Shown: positions 16,097-24,914, counted from the first letter of the stretch. The stretch is 64,000 nucleotides of DNA from Microbacterium testaceum StLB037 (GCF_000202635.1 NC_015125.1:1798001-1862000), one strand, 5' to 3'. Notes: generated by a model from the sequence alone, not told the origin. Made by a program: numbers and translations.

Positions 16097-16875
16097 CTGC
16101 GGTGTCGCTGATCTCGCTGACCGAGCCGGTCGGGCCCGAGGGCGCGCCGCTCGTCGTGCTGGGGCCCTCGCTCGGGACCTCGACCATCCTCTGGGAGGAC
16201 GTCGTTCCGCTGCTGGCCGACGACTACCGCGTCGCGGCGTGGGATCTCCCGGGGCACGGCGCGGGGCCGCTCGCTCGGGAGGGCTTCACGGTCGCCGACC
16301 TCGCGGATGCCGTGGCGGATGCCGTCCCCGACGAGACGTTCCTCTATGCCGGGGTCTCCCTCGGCGGGGCCACCGGGCTCGAACTGGCCCGTCGCCATGG
16401 CGATCGGGTGCGGGCGGCCGCGATCGTGGCATCCGGAGCCCAGCTCGGCGACCCCTCCGCGTGGGCCGACCGGGCGGCGCAGGCCCGGGCGCAGAGCACG
16501 TCGAGCCTCATCATCGCCTCGGCGCAGCGCTGGTTCGCCCCCGACTCGATCGCGCGTCGCCCCGAGCTGACCGGCCGCCTGCTGCACGCGCTGCAGGATG
16601 CCGACGACGACAGCTACGCGCGCTGTTGCGAGGCGCTCGCCGCGTACGACGTGCGTCCCGTGCTCTGCGACATCGCGGTGCCGGTGCTCGCGGCGTGGGG
16701 TGCGTTCGACGCCGTCGCGCCCGAGACGAAGGCGGTCGAGATCGCCGAGGGCGTCCGGGACGGCCGCACCGCGCGCATCGAGGAGGCCGGGCACCTGCCG
16801 CCCGCCGAGCAACCCGAGGCCGTGGCGGCGCTGTTGCGCTCGTTCTTCGCATCCGTCTCTCGAAAGGACGCCTGA
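16093..16875 (+). CDS. pcaD: 3-oxoadipate enol-lactonase
   Basis: A 260-residue alpha/beta hydrolase. The oxyanion region is LGPSLGTSTILWED (residues ~24-37), the nucleophile serine lies in GVSLGGATGLELA (~86-98), an acid in AWGAFDAVAP, and the catalytic His in EEAGHLPPAEQP (~231-242). It hydrolyses 3-oxoadipate enol-lactone to 3-oxoadipate. Translationally coupled to pcaB and pcaC by ATGA/TGATG overlaps. In some actinobacteria pcaD and pcaC are fused (pcaL); here they are separate. Confidence 0.92.
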   Translation: MTAVSLISLTEPVGPEGAPLVVLGPSLGTSTILWEDVVPLLADDYRVAAWDLPGHGAGPLAREGFTVADLADAVADAVPDETFLYAGVSLGGATGLELARRHGDRVRAAAIVASGAQLGDPSAWADRAAQARAQSTSSLIIASAQRWFAPDSIARRPELTGRLLHALQDADDDSYARCCEALAAYDVRPVLCDIAVPVLAAWGAFDAVAPETKAVEIAEGVRDGRTARIEEAGHLPPAEQPEAVAALLRSFFASVSRKDA

Positions 16876-17276
16876 TGGCCACCGACCAGGAACGTCACGA
16901 CCAGGGGATGGCCGTGCGCCGCGCCGTGCTGTCGGACGCGCACGTCGACCGCGCCACGGCGGCGACCACCGACCTCACCGCCGACTGGCAGGACTTCATC
17001 ACGCGCGTGGCCTGGGGGGACATCTGGTCGCGCCCGGGCCTCGACCGGCGCTCGCGTTCGGTCGCGGTACTGAGCTCGCTCATCGCGCACGGGCACCACG
17101 AGGAGCTCGCGATGCACCTGCGCGCGGCCCTGCGCAACGGCCTGACGGTCGACGAGATCCGCGAGGTGATCCTGCAGTCCGCGATCTACTCGGGCGTCCC
17201 GGCGGCCAATACGGCGTTCCGGATCGCGTCCGAGGTGTTCGCGGCGGACCCGGAGCACGGACAGAACGCCGACTGA
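16875..17276 (+). CDS. pcaC: 4-carboxymuconolactone decarboxylase
   Basis: A 133-residue all-helical CMD-family protein that turns 4-carboxymuconolactone into 3-oxoadipate enol-lactone. The core ALRNGLTVDEIREVILQSAIYSGVPAANTAF is easily recognised (residues ~83-113; quoted here in shortened terms), with HGHHEELAMHLR before it. ATG overlaps the pcaD stop by one base, with AAAGGA upstream. It is the last gene of the operon. pcaIJ and pcaF, needed to finish the 3-oxoadipate pathway, are not in this window. Confidence 0.93.
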   Translation: MATDQERHDQGMAVRRAVLSDAHVDRATAATTDLTADWQDFITRVAWGDIWSRPGLDRRSRSVAVLSSLIAHGHHEELAMHLRAALRNGLTVDEIREVILQSAIYSGVPAANTAFRIASEVFAADPEHGQNAD

Positions 17277-17342
17277 TCGTCCCGGTCGAGCCGAGCGCGG
17301 CGACCGGCGCTCCGGCATCCGGAATCGCCGTCCGAGTCGCGG

Positions 17343-17993
17343 TCAGGCCGGGGCGATGACCAGGTACACCGTGTGCGCGACGCGCTCGAGCAGTTCGTCC
17401 CAGTCGTACGCCCCGTCGGGGGTCGCCGTCGCGGTGACGCCGAGGCCGAGGTACCGCACGCACAGGCTGTAGAAGATCTCGAAGGCCCACTCCGCGGTCC
17501 GCTCGGAGAGGGCGACGCCGTGGTTCTCGGCGCAGCGGCGGAGCGCGCGGACGAAGACAGCTTGCCCCGCGTCGCCGGACTGGCGTCCGCGCTCGAGGAT
17601 CGCGCCGTCGTCCACGCCGAGGAGGAAGAAGGGCGACAACAGGTCGCGGTCGCGCCGCAGGATGTCCGCGTAGGCGGTGACGATCTGCGCGGTCGCTTTC
17701 GCGAAGCTCGGGGCTTCCCGCCCCGCCTCGCCGACCTGCTCCTCGGTCTCCCGGTCGAGGCGATCGAACTCCTGGCTCTGGACGATGCGCAGCAGTTCCG
17801 CCTTGCCGGCGACCCGGCCGTAGATCGCCCCGATCGACACATCGGCCCGGGCGCTCACCTCGGCCAGTGAGAACTGCGCGGTTCCGCGCTCCTGGAGGAG
17901 TTCGAGCGCGGCGGCGCGCACCTTCGCGAACGAGTCGCGGCTGCGCTGCTGCTTGGGCTCCGACAGGCCGCTGACGGTCGGTCGTACGGACAC
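17343..17993 (-). CDS. TetR-family transcriptional regulator
   Basis: A 216-residue TetR repressor. The helix-turn-helix is in GTAQFSLAEVSARADVSIGA (residues ~38-57), followed by IYGRVAGKAELLR. A helical ligand domain fills the rest. GTG 17993 has GGGAAGGGGAG upstream. It is convergent with pcaC and lies 17 nt downstream of the glycosidase-like gene on the same strand, so it may regulate the 17.3-20.6 kb minus-strand operon in response to a glycoside or aromatic ligand (inference). Confidence 0.88.
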   Translation of the reverse strand: MSVRPTVSGLSEPKQQRSRDSFAKVRAAALELLQERGTAQFSLAEVSARADVSIGAIYGRVAGKAELLRIVQSQEFDRLDRETEEQVGEAGREAPSFAKATAQIVTAYADILRRDRDLLSPFFLLGVDDGAILERGRQSGDAGQAVFVRALRRCAENHGVALSERTAEWAFEIFYSLCVRYLGLGVTATATPDGAYDWDELLERVAHTVYLVIAPA

Positions 17994-18010
17994 GGCTCCC
18001 CTTCCCGCCG

Positions 18011-19447
18011 TCAGACGCTCAGTTCGACGAGGAACGCGGACTGGGGCGGGAGGGCGACGTCGAGGTGAAGGGTACCGCCGTCCGACACCGTCACGTCGCG
18101 GGGGCCCTCCACCTCTCCCGTCAGCGAGGTGATCGTGACCGTTGCGGCGCGACCGGCCCACGGGAGGTTGTACAGCTCGATGCGGGCCGCGTCGACTCCC
18201 GCGGACGCCAGTTCCGCGCGCTGCGGCGGCAGGGTCAGTCCCAGCTCGATCCGCTGTTCGCCGATGGGGATGCGGAAGGTGAAGCGGTCCTCCTCGCGCG
18301 GGGCGAGAGCGCTGTCGGGCGCGACGTAGTTCGCCACGAGAACGCGCACGGTGTCGCCGTCGCGGCCGGCGATGCAGGCGAGTCCGGATTCGTCTCCGCC
18401 CGTGGCGGCGAGGCGACGACCGCGCATCGCCCGCCCGGCCAGGGCGAGCGCCCGGGATCGCTCGTCGGGTCGCCCGTCCACGTCTCCCACGCCGCCCGGG
18501 TCGACGAAGCCGTAGTGCGGGTCGCGGCCGCTGTCGGCGCGGAAGAAGAACGCGTGGTCGAGGACGGTGTCCTGCAGGGCGATCGCCGTCGCGGCCTGGA
18601 ACGCGCCCTTCTCGGCGGCGGGCGCGGAGCTGCTCGGAACGGCGAGGTAGTTCCAGTAGCAGAGCGTCAGCTCCGTGTCGTTGAATCCGTGGCGGTCGAG
18701 CAGCGCCCGCAGGTCCTCGGCCACGTAGCGGTAGTCGAACGGGTCGCGGCTGCCGTCGGTGAACCAGAGGAACGAGAAGAAGTGGAGGGGCAGGTCGTTC
18801 TCGCGCACGAAGCGGAGGAAGCCCTCGCGATACGGCGCCTCGGCCTCGAGCGGGAAGGCGGTGGCGGGACCGCCGACGGTGAGCGTGGGATCGACGCGAT
18901 GCACCGCCTCGCAGAAAGCGCGGTACATGGCGTAGAACTCCTCGGGCTGCCCGGCGAAGTGCAGGGGGCCGAAGTCGGGTTGGTCGCCGAACTCGTAGAT
19001 GCGGATCGGTTTCGCCGGCCCGTTCGCCCACCCCTCGGAGAAGTGCCGCACGATGTGCTCGACGACGCGGCCGTACACCTCGACGTCCTCCGCCGGCAGC
19101 TTGTTCTGCGGGATGGAGCTCGCCACCGTGAACATCACCTCGGCGCCGATCGCGTGCACCGCCTCGACCCACTGGTCGGTCGCGGCGAAGTTGTAGCTCG
19201 CGGGGTCGTCGACGTCAGCGCTCCAGTCGGGGAAGAGGCTCGTCGGGTTGTCACGCGTGTCCAGGCGCGAGACCCAGTCGAACGAGCGCACGACCGTCAC
19301 GCCCGCCTCGCGCCAGAGCGGCGTCATGTCGGGGAACTCGGGGTACGTCTCGACCGGGCCGGGCACGCCGCCGACGCCGTTCAGCGGGCGGAACGCGCTT
19401 TCGCGGGCGGCGTCCACGACAAGGGTGCGGATGGGGGTGCGCGACAC
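18011..19447 (-). CDS. GH39-like glycosyl hydrolase/xylosidase-type protein
   Basis: A 478-residue protein with a GH39-type barrel followed by a beta-sandwich. FRPLNGVGGVPGP, VVRSFDWVSRLDTRDNPTSL and RIYEFGDQPDFG (acid/base Glu expected near residue ~145, though the usual N-E pair reads YEFGDQP) are seen, and HFFSFLWFTDGSRDPFDYRY follows. GH39 enzymes are beta-xylosidases or iduronidases that retain configuration. No signal peptide, so it would act in the cytosol. GTG 19447 has GAGGAG upstream. It lies 17 nt after the FAD monooxygenase stop and 17 nt before the TetR gene: probably one operon. Confidence 0.7.
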   Translation of the reverse strand: MSRTPIRTLVVDAARESAFRPLNGVGGVPGPVETYPEFPDMTPLWREAGVTVVRSFDWVSRLDTRDNPTSLFPDWSADVDDPASYNFAATDQWVEAVHAIGAEVMFTVASSIPQNKLPAEDVEVYGRVVEHIVRHFSEGWANGPAKPIRIYEFGDQPDFGPLHFAGQPEEFYAMYRAFCEAVHRVDPTLTVGGPATAFPLEAEAPYREGFLRFVRENDLPLHFFSFLWFTDGSRDPFDYRYVAEDLRALLDRHGFNDTELTLCYWNYLAVPSSSAPAAEKGAFQAATAIALQDTVLDHAFFFRADSGRDPHYGFVDPGGVGDVDGRPDERSRALALAGRAMRGRRLAATGGDESGLACIAGRDGDTVRVLVANYVAPDSALAPREEDRFTFRIPIGEQRIELGLTLPPQRAELASAGVDAARIELYNLPWAGRAATVTITSLTGEVEGPRDVTVSDGGTLHLDVALPPQSAFLVELSV

Positions 19448-19464
19448 GGTCGTCTCCTCGGGTC

Positions 19465-20628
19465 TCAGTACGGCATCCGCAGGAGGCGGTTCGCGTACTC
19501 GTTCGCGATCGGCTCGTCGTGACGGAGGTGGTCGATGCGCGCGCGATAGGTCTCCTCGGTGACGGAGTCGAACTCCTCGAGCATCGACTCGATCGAGCGC
19601 TCGTGCACGGCGCGCACGCGCGGGAGGCGGCGCTTCATGACCTCGAGCTGGGCGTCGAGCAGGGACTGGTCCTTCGCGAGCTCCTGCGCGAGCACGACGC
19701 CGTCCTCGATGCTCATCGCGGCTCCCGACCCGAGGTACGGGGTCATGGTGTGCGCCGCATCGCCCATGATCATCACGCGACCGCGGAACCAGGGGTACGG
19801 CACCCACACGGTCGAGTAGGGCGTGTAGGCGACGTTCTCGGCGTGGCGGACGTCCTCCAGGGCGTCGGCCAGGAACGTCGAGCCGCGCGTGAGGTCAGCG
19901 GCACGGTCGTGCATGATCTCGGCCATCTTGCTCGCGTCGTAGCGCGGTCGTCCCTCCTCGGCGACCGTGAGCACCATGTACATCGTGTCCTCCGACAGCG
20001 GCGTGAGCATGATCTTGCCGCCGTAGCCCTGACAGATGATCGGCTGCATGATCTTGCGGCGGTTGGGAAGCCCCGCGCGCCACGCCACCCCGCCCACCGG
20101 CCGGGGATCGTACTTCTCGCCGAAGTAGTCGCGGCGGATCTGCGAGTGCAGGCCGTCGAAGCCCAGGACGAGGTCGTAGTCGACCTGGTCGCCGCCGCTG
20201 AACGTGACCGTCGCCCGGTCGTCGTCCTGTGCGATGTCGGCGACGGTCGTGCTCATGCGGAACGTGCAGCCGTTGTCGCGGGCGTGCCGCGCGGCCAGCT
20301 CGAGGAAGGCGATCCGCGACATCGTGACGCACCCGGGGAGGCCCTCGTCCCGCGTGCCGTAGCTCATGGTGCTGAGGAGGTTGCCCTCGGCGTCGTAGTT
20401 GTCGATCCCCGGCGCGGGGTGCCCGATCTCGAGGACCTCCTCGAGCAGGCCGATCTCGCGCACCGCCCGCAGGCCGTTGATGCGCAGACCGAAGCCGACT
20501 CCCGCGACGCTGATCTCGGGCTTGTCGTCGATGACGTCGACGGATGCGCCGATCCGCGCCAGGGCGGAGGCGGTGGTGAGACCGCCGATGCCGGCGCCGA
20601 CGATGAGGACCTTCAACGGGTGGGTCAT
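19465..20628 (-). CDS. FAD-dependent aromatic-ring monooxygenase
   Basis: A 387-residue class A flavin monooxygenase. VLIVGAGIGGLTTASAL (residues ~7-23) binds the ADP part of FAD, and GDAAHTMTPYLGSGAAMSIED (~293-313) is the second flavin motif. It is of the salicylate/6-hydroxynicotinate hydroxylase type, and a phenolic aglycone is a likely substrate. ATG 20628 has GAGGAG upstream. Divergent from the first fused deglycosidase gene; the 199-nt gap holds the shared promoter/operator pattern. The TYMVL-like central strand (DTMYMVLTVAEEGRP) suggests kinship with the second monooxygenase at 59773. Confidence 0.85.
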   Translation of the reverse strand: MTHPLKVLIVGAGIGGLTTASALARIGASVDVIDDKPEISVAGVGFGLRINGLRAVREIGLLEEVLEIGHPAPGIDNYDAEGNLLSTMSYGTRDEGLPGCVTMSRIAFLELAARHARDNGCTFRMSTTVADIAQDDDRATVTFSGGDQVDYDLVLGFDGLHSQIRRDYFGEKYDPRPVGGVAWRAGLPNRRKIMQPIICQGYGGKIMLTPLSEDTMYMVLTVAEEGRPRYDASKMAEIMHDRAADLTRGSTFLADALEDVRHAENVAYTPYSTVWVPYPWFRGRVMIMGDAAHTMTPYLGSGAAMSIEDGVVLAQELAKDQSLLDAQLEVMKRRLPRVRAVHERSIESMLEEFDSVTEETYRARIDHLRHDEPIANEYANRLLRMPY

Positions 20629-20764
20629 GGGGTGCTCCTCTTCGAGCGTGGGCGGGAGTCGATCTGAAACCAGAACGATGGTTCGGATTCGGACGGTACC
20701 CGGGGCCAAGCGTCGCGGCAAGCGTCCGGCGCGTGCACCTCGTGGATGCGCGTCATCAGAACCC

Positions 20765-20798
20765 CTTATGTCTGATTGCAACAGAAGTCGGGTAGCGT
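20765..20798 (+). promoter_or_regulatory. Shared promoter-operator, copy before fused deglycosidase 1
   Basis: CTTATGT, 7 nt, CAACA, GAAGTCGGGTA. The putative -35 (TCTGAT, 20771-20776) and -10 (TAGCGT, 20793-20798) are 16 nt apart. From CTTATGT to the -10 it aligns with the site at 63711, including the run AAGTCGGGTA. The same layout is found at 30993-31026 (minus) and 34298-34331. Confidence 0.6.
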
Positions 20799-20827
20799 CG
20801 GAGCATCCCACCACAGAAGGAGCGACG

Positions 20828-22138
20828 ATGCTTCTCGAAAGAGACCTCATCCAGTCCGTCGGATTCCGCAACGTCCGCGAGGGCGGCGCCGGCGGCGAGA
20901 TCACCGGCTTCCAGTTCCGGGTCCGGATGCCGTCGTACCGCGGCATGGCCGCCTCGCTGATCGACGGGATCGGCGTGAGCATCCCCGGTCTGGTCGACGT
21001 CGCCCCCGATGTGCCGCTGTGGACCCTGCAGGGGCAGCAGTACACCCTCGCTGAGCTGTGGGACGGCGACGGCGTGCGGTGGCCCCTCGAAGACGCGGCC
21101 GTCATCTTCGTGCCTCTGCCCGGCGGTCTCCCCGATGGTGTCCACGAACTCTCGATCGAGCTGCGCCTGCGCATGTCGTACATCCCGCAGGAGCACCAGC
21201 CGAGCACCTACCGCGTCACCAAGCACGTGACGCTCGCGCCCGAGGCATCCGGTGCCCCCTTCCGCTACGGCGTTTCGCTGTACAGCTACATGACCGACTT
21301 CGGCACCGTCATGGACCTCGAGACCGCCATGGCCTCGATCGCCGACCTCGGGGCGACGGGGCTGGAGATCCTCGGCGAGGCCCACATCCCGAACTACCCG
21401 AACCCGTCCGACGAGTGGGTGGAGCAGTGGTTCGCGCTCCTGCAGAAGTACGGCCTCGAGCCGACGAACTACGGGTCGTGGATCGACACGCGCCTGCACT
21501 CCAGCGGCCCCAACGGCCGCGACATGACGGTCGACGAGGGCGCCGCGGCGCTCCAGCGCGACCTGCGGCTCGCGAAGCGCCTGGGCTTCCGCTTCGTGCG
21601 GCCGAAGATCGGCGTCGTCTCGAGCGACCTGATCCCGCACCCGATCTGGACCGAGGTCGTCGAGGCATCCCTCCCGCTCGCCGAGGAGCTCGACGTCATC
21701 ATCTGCCCCGAGATCCACTCGCCGACCCCCATCAAGCACGAGGTCGTCGACGACTACATCGCCCTGATCCGTCGCACGGGTACGAAGCACTTCGGCCTGC
21801 TGCTCGACACCGGCATCTTCCAGGACCGTCCGATCCCGCTCAAGCCCGGCGAACTGCCCGGGCAGCGCCCGGCGTTCCTCGACGGCATCCATGTCGACCC
21901 GAGAGACGTGTTCGACGTGATCGAGAACGTCGTGTTCATCCAGGCGAAGTTCCACGACATCGACGAGGAGCTCGACGACAAGCAGATCCCGTGGGAGCCG
22001 GTGCTCAAGGCCCTCAAGGACGCGGGCTACACGGGTTACCTCTCGAGCGAGTACGAGGGCGAGCGCGAGCCGTGGCGCTCGATCGAGCAGGTGCGGCGCC
22101 AGCACTCGTTGATGCGCCAGATCGCGGATCGGCTCTGA
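20828..22138 (+). CDS. Fused beta-alpha C-glycoside deglycosidase-like protein 1
   Basis: A 436-residue single chain. Residues 1-135 look like the DUF6379-type small (beta) subunit of C-glycoside deglycosidases (RMPSYRGMAASLIDGI, later VHELSIELRLRMSYIPQE). Residues ~145-436 are a sugar-isomerase TIM barrel, the large (alpha) subunit. Expected metal ligands are E295 (CPEIH), D327 (LLLDTG) and E408 (LSSEYEGE). The usual HxKF histidine is Gln372 (FIQAKF). Known CarBC/DgpBC enzymes are two proteins and cleave the C-C bond of 3-oxo-C-glycosides by elimination. AAGGAG precedes ATG 20828. The next gene, 9 nt on, is a second fusion. Confidence 0.8.
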   Translation: MLLERDLIQSVGFRNVREGGAGGEITGFQFRVRMPSYRGMAASLIDGIGVSIPGLVDVAPDVPLWTLQGQQYTLAELWDGDGVRWPLEDAAVIFVPLPGGLPDGVHELSIELRLRMSYIPQEHQPSTYRVTKHVTLAPEASGAPFRYGVSLYSYMTDFGTVMDLETAMASIADLGATGLEILGEAHIPNYPNPSDEWVEQWFALLQKYGLEPTNYGSWIDTRLHSSGPNGRDMTVDEGAAALQRDLRLAKRLGFRFVRPKIGVVSSDLIPHPIWTEVVEASLPLAEELDVIICPEIHSPTPIKHEVVDDYIALIRRTGTKHFGLLLDTGIFQDRPIPLKPGELPGQRPAFLDGIHVDPRDVFDVIENVVFIQAKFHDIDEELDDKQIPWEPVLKALKDAGYTGYLSSEYEGEREPWRSIEQVRRQHSLMRQIADRL

Positions 22139-22147
22139 GGACACGCC

Positions 22148-23620
22148 ATGCCCAACGGACTCATCCACGATGACAGCCTCCGCACGCACCCCGACGGGCT
22201 CGCGCTCCGGCTGACCATCCCCTGGTACCGCAGCCTCTGGCTCTCGTCGGTGACCTCCCTCGCGCTCACGGTCGACGGGAAGGAGGTGGATGCCGACGAC
22301 CTCCGCGTCGCGTTCGGCGACACCTCGTACCGCCTCGACGAGCTGCCCGAGCAGAGCGAGCGGCTCTGGTTCCTGCAGGAGCACCCGCTGCTCGTCGCGC
22401 GGCGCGCGGACCCCGTTTCGCTCGGTGAGACCCACGACGTCGTGCTGCACGGCGAGCTGCGGCTGCCGTACATGCAGATCGCGCCCGGGTCCGACAGCGG
22501 CCCGGGGATGTACGTGCCGAACGTCGTGCACGACGTGAAGACCTTGACGGTCGCCGACACGGATGCCGCGCCCCCGGCGCTCGTGACCGAGGTGGCGCCC
22601 CCGCCGCCCGCGGTGGACGGGGATCCCTTCCAGCTCGGCCTGACCCTGTACTCGGCCAGCGCGGAGTTCCGCGCGGGATGGTTCGACTTCGACGGGCTGC
22701 TGGACCGGGTTGCGGAGCTCGGGATCGGTCCGGGCATCGAGATCGTGGCATCCCAGATGGTGCCGACGTACCCCGTCGTCGGCGACGACTTCGTGCGCAC
22801 GTGGCGCGCGGCCTTCGATCGACACGGGTTCGTCGAGAGCTCGTTCGGCGCCAACCTCGACATGGGTCGGCGGCGCGACCGCGACATGACGCCCGACGAG
22901 GAGTTCGCCTTCTCGAAGCTCATGTTCGAGGGGGCGAAGAAGCTCGGCTTCCCGCTCGTGCGCATCCAGAGCGCGAAGCCCGAGCTGCTGCGGCGGCTGC
23001 TGCCGATCGCCGAAGACCTCGAGCTCAAGCTCGCGTACGAGATCCACGCGCCCATGGGCCCGAACGCCGAGCCGATCCTGCGCGTGCGCGAGACCTACGC
23101 CGAGCTCGACTCCCCGCTGCTGGGCTTCGTCGCCGACTTCTCCTCCACGATGCACGCGATGTCGCCGACCCTGCTGCGTGCCGTGCGCCGCGCGGGCCTC
23201 GACGACGAGGCGGTGGCGAAGCTGCAGGAGATCTGGGCGACGGATGCCACGATGCAGGCGCGTCAGCAGGAGTTCCTCGGCTACCTCCGCGCGCGCGACT
23301 TCGACCCTGGCCGCCTGGGCTCGTTCGCGCACCTCGCGTTCAACATGCACGGGCACGTCGACCCGCGCGAGTGGGCCGACATCATGCCGCAGATCCTGCA
23401 CGTGCACGCGAAGTTTTACGACATCGACGACAGCGGACAGGAGCCCGCGATCGACTACCCCGAGCTCGTGCGCGTGTTCGTCGAGGGCGGGTACCGCGGG
23501 TTCTGGTCGAGCGAGTGGGAGGGTCACGCGTTCGCCGAGCTGGGCGAGGTCGATCCCTTGCTGCTCGTGCGGCGGCAGCACGATCTGATCCGGTCCGCGA
23601 TGCGGGCGGTCGCGGTGTGA
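22148..23620 (+). CDS. Fused beta-alpha C-glycoside deglycosidase-like protein 2
   Basis: A 490-residue single chain. The beta-like domain (residues 1-133) reads LTIPWYRSLWLSSV, then YRLDELPEQSERLWFL and LRLPYMQIAPG. An Ala/Pro-rich linker (~137-160) leads to a TIM barrel with all four expected metal ligands: E298 (YEIHAP), D330 (FVADFSS), H420 (HVHAKF) and E456 (WSSEWEGH). The two halves match, by eye, the separate proteins at 42226 and 40356. That pair is therefore a split version of this gene, or this gene is their fusion. GAGGAC precedes ATG 22148. It overlaps the next hydrolase gene (GTGA). Confidence 0.82.
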   Translation: MPNGLIHDDSLRTHPDGLALRLTIPWYRSLWLSSVTSLALTVDGKEVDADDLRVAFGDTSYRLDELPEQSERLWFLQEHPLLVARRADPVSLGETHDVVLHGELRLPYMQIAPGSDSGPGMYVPNVVHDVKTLTVADTDAAPPALVTEVAPPPPAVDGDPFQLGLTLYSASAEFRAGWFDFDGLLDRVAELGIGPGIEIVASQMVPTYPVVGDDFVRTWRAAFDRHGFVESSFGANLDMGRRRDRDMTPDEEFAFSKLMFEGAKKLGFPLVRIQSAKPELLRRLLPIAEDLELKLAYEIHAPMGPNAEPILRVRETYAELDSPLLGFVADFSSTMHAMSPTLLRAVRRAGLDDEAVAKLQEIWATDATMQARQQEFLGYLRARDFDPGRLGSFAHLAFNMHGHVDPREWADIMPQILHVHAKFYDIDDSGQEPAIDYPELVRVFVEGGYRGFWSSEWEGHAFAELGEVDPLLLVRRQHDLIRSAMRAVAV

Positions 23621-24579
23621 CCGACCTGCGTGCGCTGCCGTTCCGTGAGATGCTCACTCACCTCCGGGAGCACGGCGAGCCCGCTGATCCGCGCGACGAC
23701 ATCGACACGGACTCGCTGAAGCGCCGGTTCCCGCGCCTGGCGGGAGTCGAAACGCGTGACCTCGCGGTCGACGGCGCCCGCGGGCCTCAGCCGGCGCGGC
23801 TGTACCGCGACCCCTCGGTCGCACCGAGCGGACGGGCCTTCGTGTGGGTCCACGGCGGCGCGTTCGTCGGCGGGTACCTCGACATGCCCGAGTCGCACTG
23901 GGTCGCCCTCGAACTGGCGTCGCGCGGCATCCCGGTCCTGGCTCTCGACTACACGAAGTGCCTCGGCGACGTGCACTTCCCGGTGCCGTCCGACGACGTC
24001 TTGGCGGGGTGGCGCCTGGCCCTCGAGAACGCCGAGGAGTTCTTCGGCGTGAGACCGGATGCCGTCGTCCTCGGCGGCGCGAGCGCCGGGGGCAACCTGG
24101 TGGCCGGTGTGTCCGCGCGGCTGCGGGACGGTGCGGGACCCGCGCCGGCCGGTCTGGTGCCGGTGTATCCGGCGCTGCATCCGAACAGTGCCGCGCCGGG
24201 GGAACCGCTGGACCCCGATGCGCCGATGGGGCGGATCTCGCTCAACTTCGCCGGGCCGACCGGCATCCACGATCCGTACGCCTTTCCCGGCCTCGGGCGC
24301 GGTGACGGATTCCCGCGCACGCTCGTCGTCGTGTGCGAGCTCGACGAGCTCCGTCCCTCGGGCGAGGCCTTCGCGGAACTCGTCCGCGCGGCCGGGGGAA
24401 CGGTGGACGTGCACCTCGAGCCCGGTGCCGGGCACGGGCACATCAATGAGCCCGCGGACCCGACCGCTCTGCCGACCGTCGAGGCGATCGCCGCGTGGAT
24501 TCGGCGGCTTCCCCTCGACGGAGACGCGCGGCGCGGGGCGCACGCCCCTACGAACGGGTGTGAACCTGCCTGTGGATAA
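23617..24579 (+). CDS. HSL-type alpha/beta hydrolase (esterase)
   Basis: A 320-residue hydrolase of the hormone-sensitive-lipase family. HGGAF (residues ~82-86) forms the oxyanion hole, the nucleophile Ser is in GGASAGGNLVAG (~152-163), an acid follows in VCELDELRP, and the catalytic His is in GAGHGHIN. It may remove acyl groups (acetyl, malonyl, feruloyl) from plant glycosides before or after deglycosylation (inference from context). GTG start overlaps the fused deglycosidase stop by 4 nt, so translation is coupled. It ends the 20.8-24.6 kb operon. Confidence 0.87.
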   Translation: MTDLRALPFREMLTHLREHGEPADPRDDIDTDSLKRRFPRLAGVETRDLAVDGARGPQPARLYRDPSVAPSGRAFVWVHGGAFVGGYLDMPESHWVALELASRGIPVLALDYTKCLGDVHFPVPSDDVLAGWRLALENAEEFFGVRPDAVVLGGASAGGNLVAGVSARLRDGAGPAPAGLVPVYPALHPNSAAPGEPLDPDAPMGRISLNFAGPTGIHDPYAFPGLGRGDGFPRTLVVVCELDELRPSGEAFAELVRAAGGTVDVHLEPGAGHGHINEPADPTALPTVEAIAAWIRRLPLDGDARRGAHAPTNGCEPACG

Positions 24580-24733
24580 CTCTGTGGAGAGGTGTGCGTA
24601 AACCGCCATTCTCTGTGCAGATACCCTGTGGAAAACCCTCGCCCCGAGCGAAGCTTCGAAACTACACCGGCGTAATTCCGGGGCCTGTGCGGAGTGCGGG
24701 AACGCCGCGGTGGGCGGGGACCCGAGATCGATT

Positions 24734-24787
24734 GAGTGTCCAGAACACCCGGACGTTCGACGAAATCGTCCGGGTGTTTTGGACATC
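24734..24787. repeat. 55-bp palindromic intergenic repeat, copy 3
   Basis: GAGTGTCCAGAACACCCGGA is mirrored by TCCGGGTGTTTTGGACATC. It lies between convergent genes (24579 and 24915). The remainder of the 335-nt gap contains the 47-bp tandem repeat below and an AT-richer stretch (24565-24660) without a gene I can support. Confidence 0.87.
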
Positions 24788-24804
24788 GAAGGGGGCGGGG
24801 GCAC

Positions 24805-24895
24805 GGGCCCGCGGGTGCGTGCGTGGGCGCCGAAGGGGGCGAGGGGGGCGAGGGCCCGCGGGTGCGTGCGTGGGCGCCGAAGAGGGCGAGGGGCG
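24805..24895. repeat. 47-bp tandem direct repeat, about two copies
   Basis: GGGCCCGCGGGTGCGTGCGT begins at 24805 and again at 24852; the copies stay nearly identical through GGGCGCCGAAG. Copy two ends near 24895. It is non-coding, 20 nt from the LysR gene's 3' end, and could arise by slippage. Confidence 0.8.
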
Positions 24896-24914
24896 CGGGC
24901 CCGGGGGCGCGGAG

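Noticed and set aside
13807..16812. A 1001-codon open frame on the minus strand across pcaG, pcaB and pcaD
   Set aside because: It is antisense to genes with clear family motifs, is Arg/Ser/Pro-rich without domains, and reflects the lack of stop codons in high-GC DNA.
20756..23581. A 941-codon open frame on the minus strand across both fused deglycosidase genes
   Set aside because: Low-complexity Arg/Val/His composition, no start site, and the opposite strand encodes two conserved enzymes with ribosome sites.
24805..24895. Direct repeats as a possible CRISPR array
   Set aside because: Only two contiguous copies with no spacers and no cas genes; it is a simple tandem duplication.
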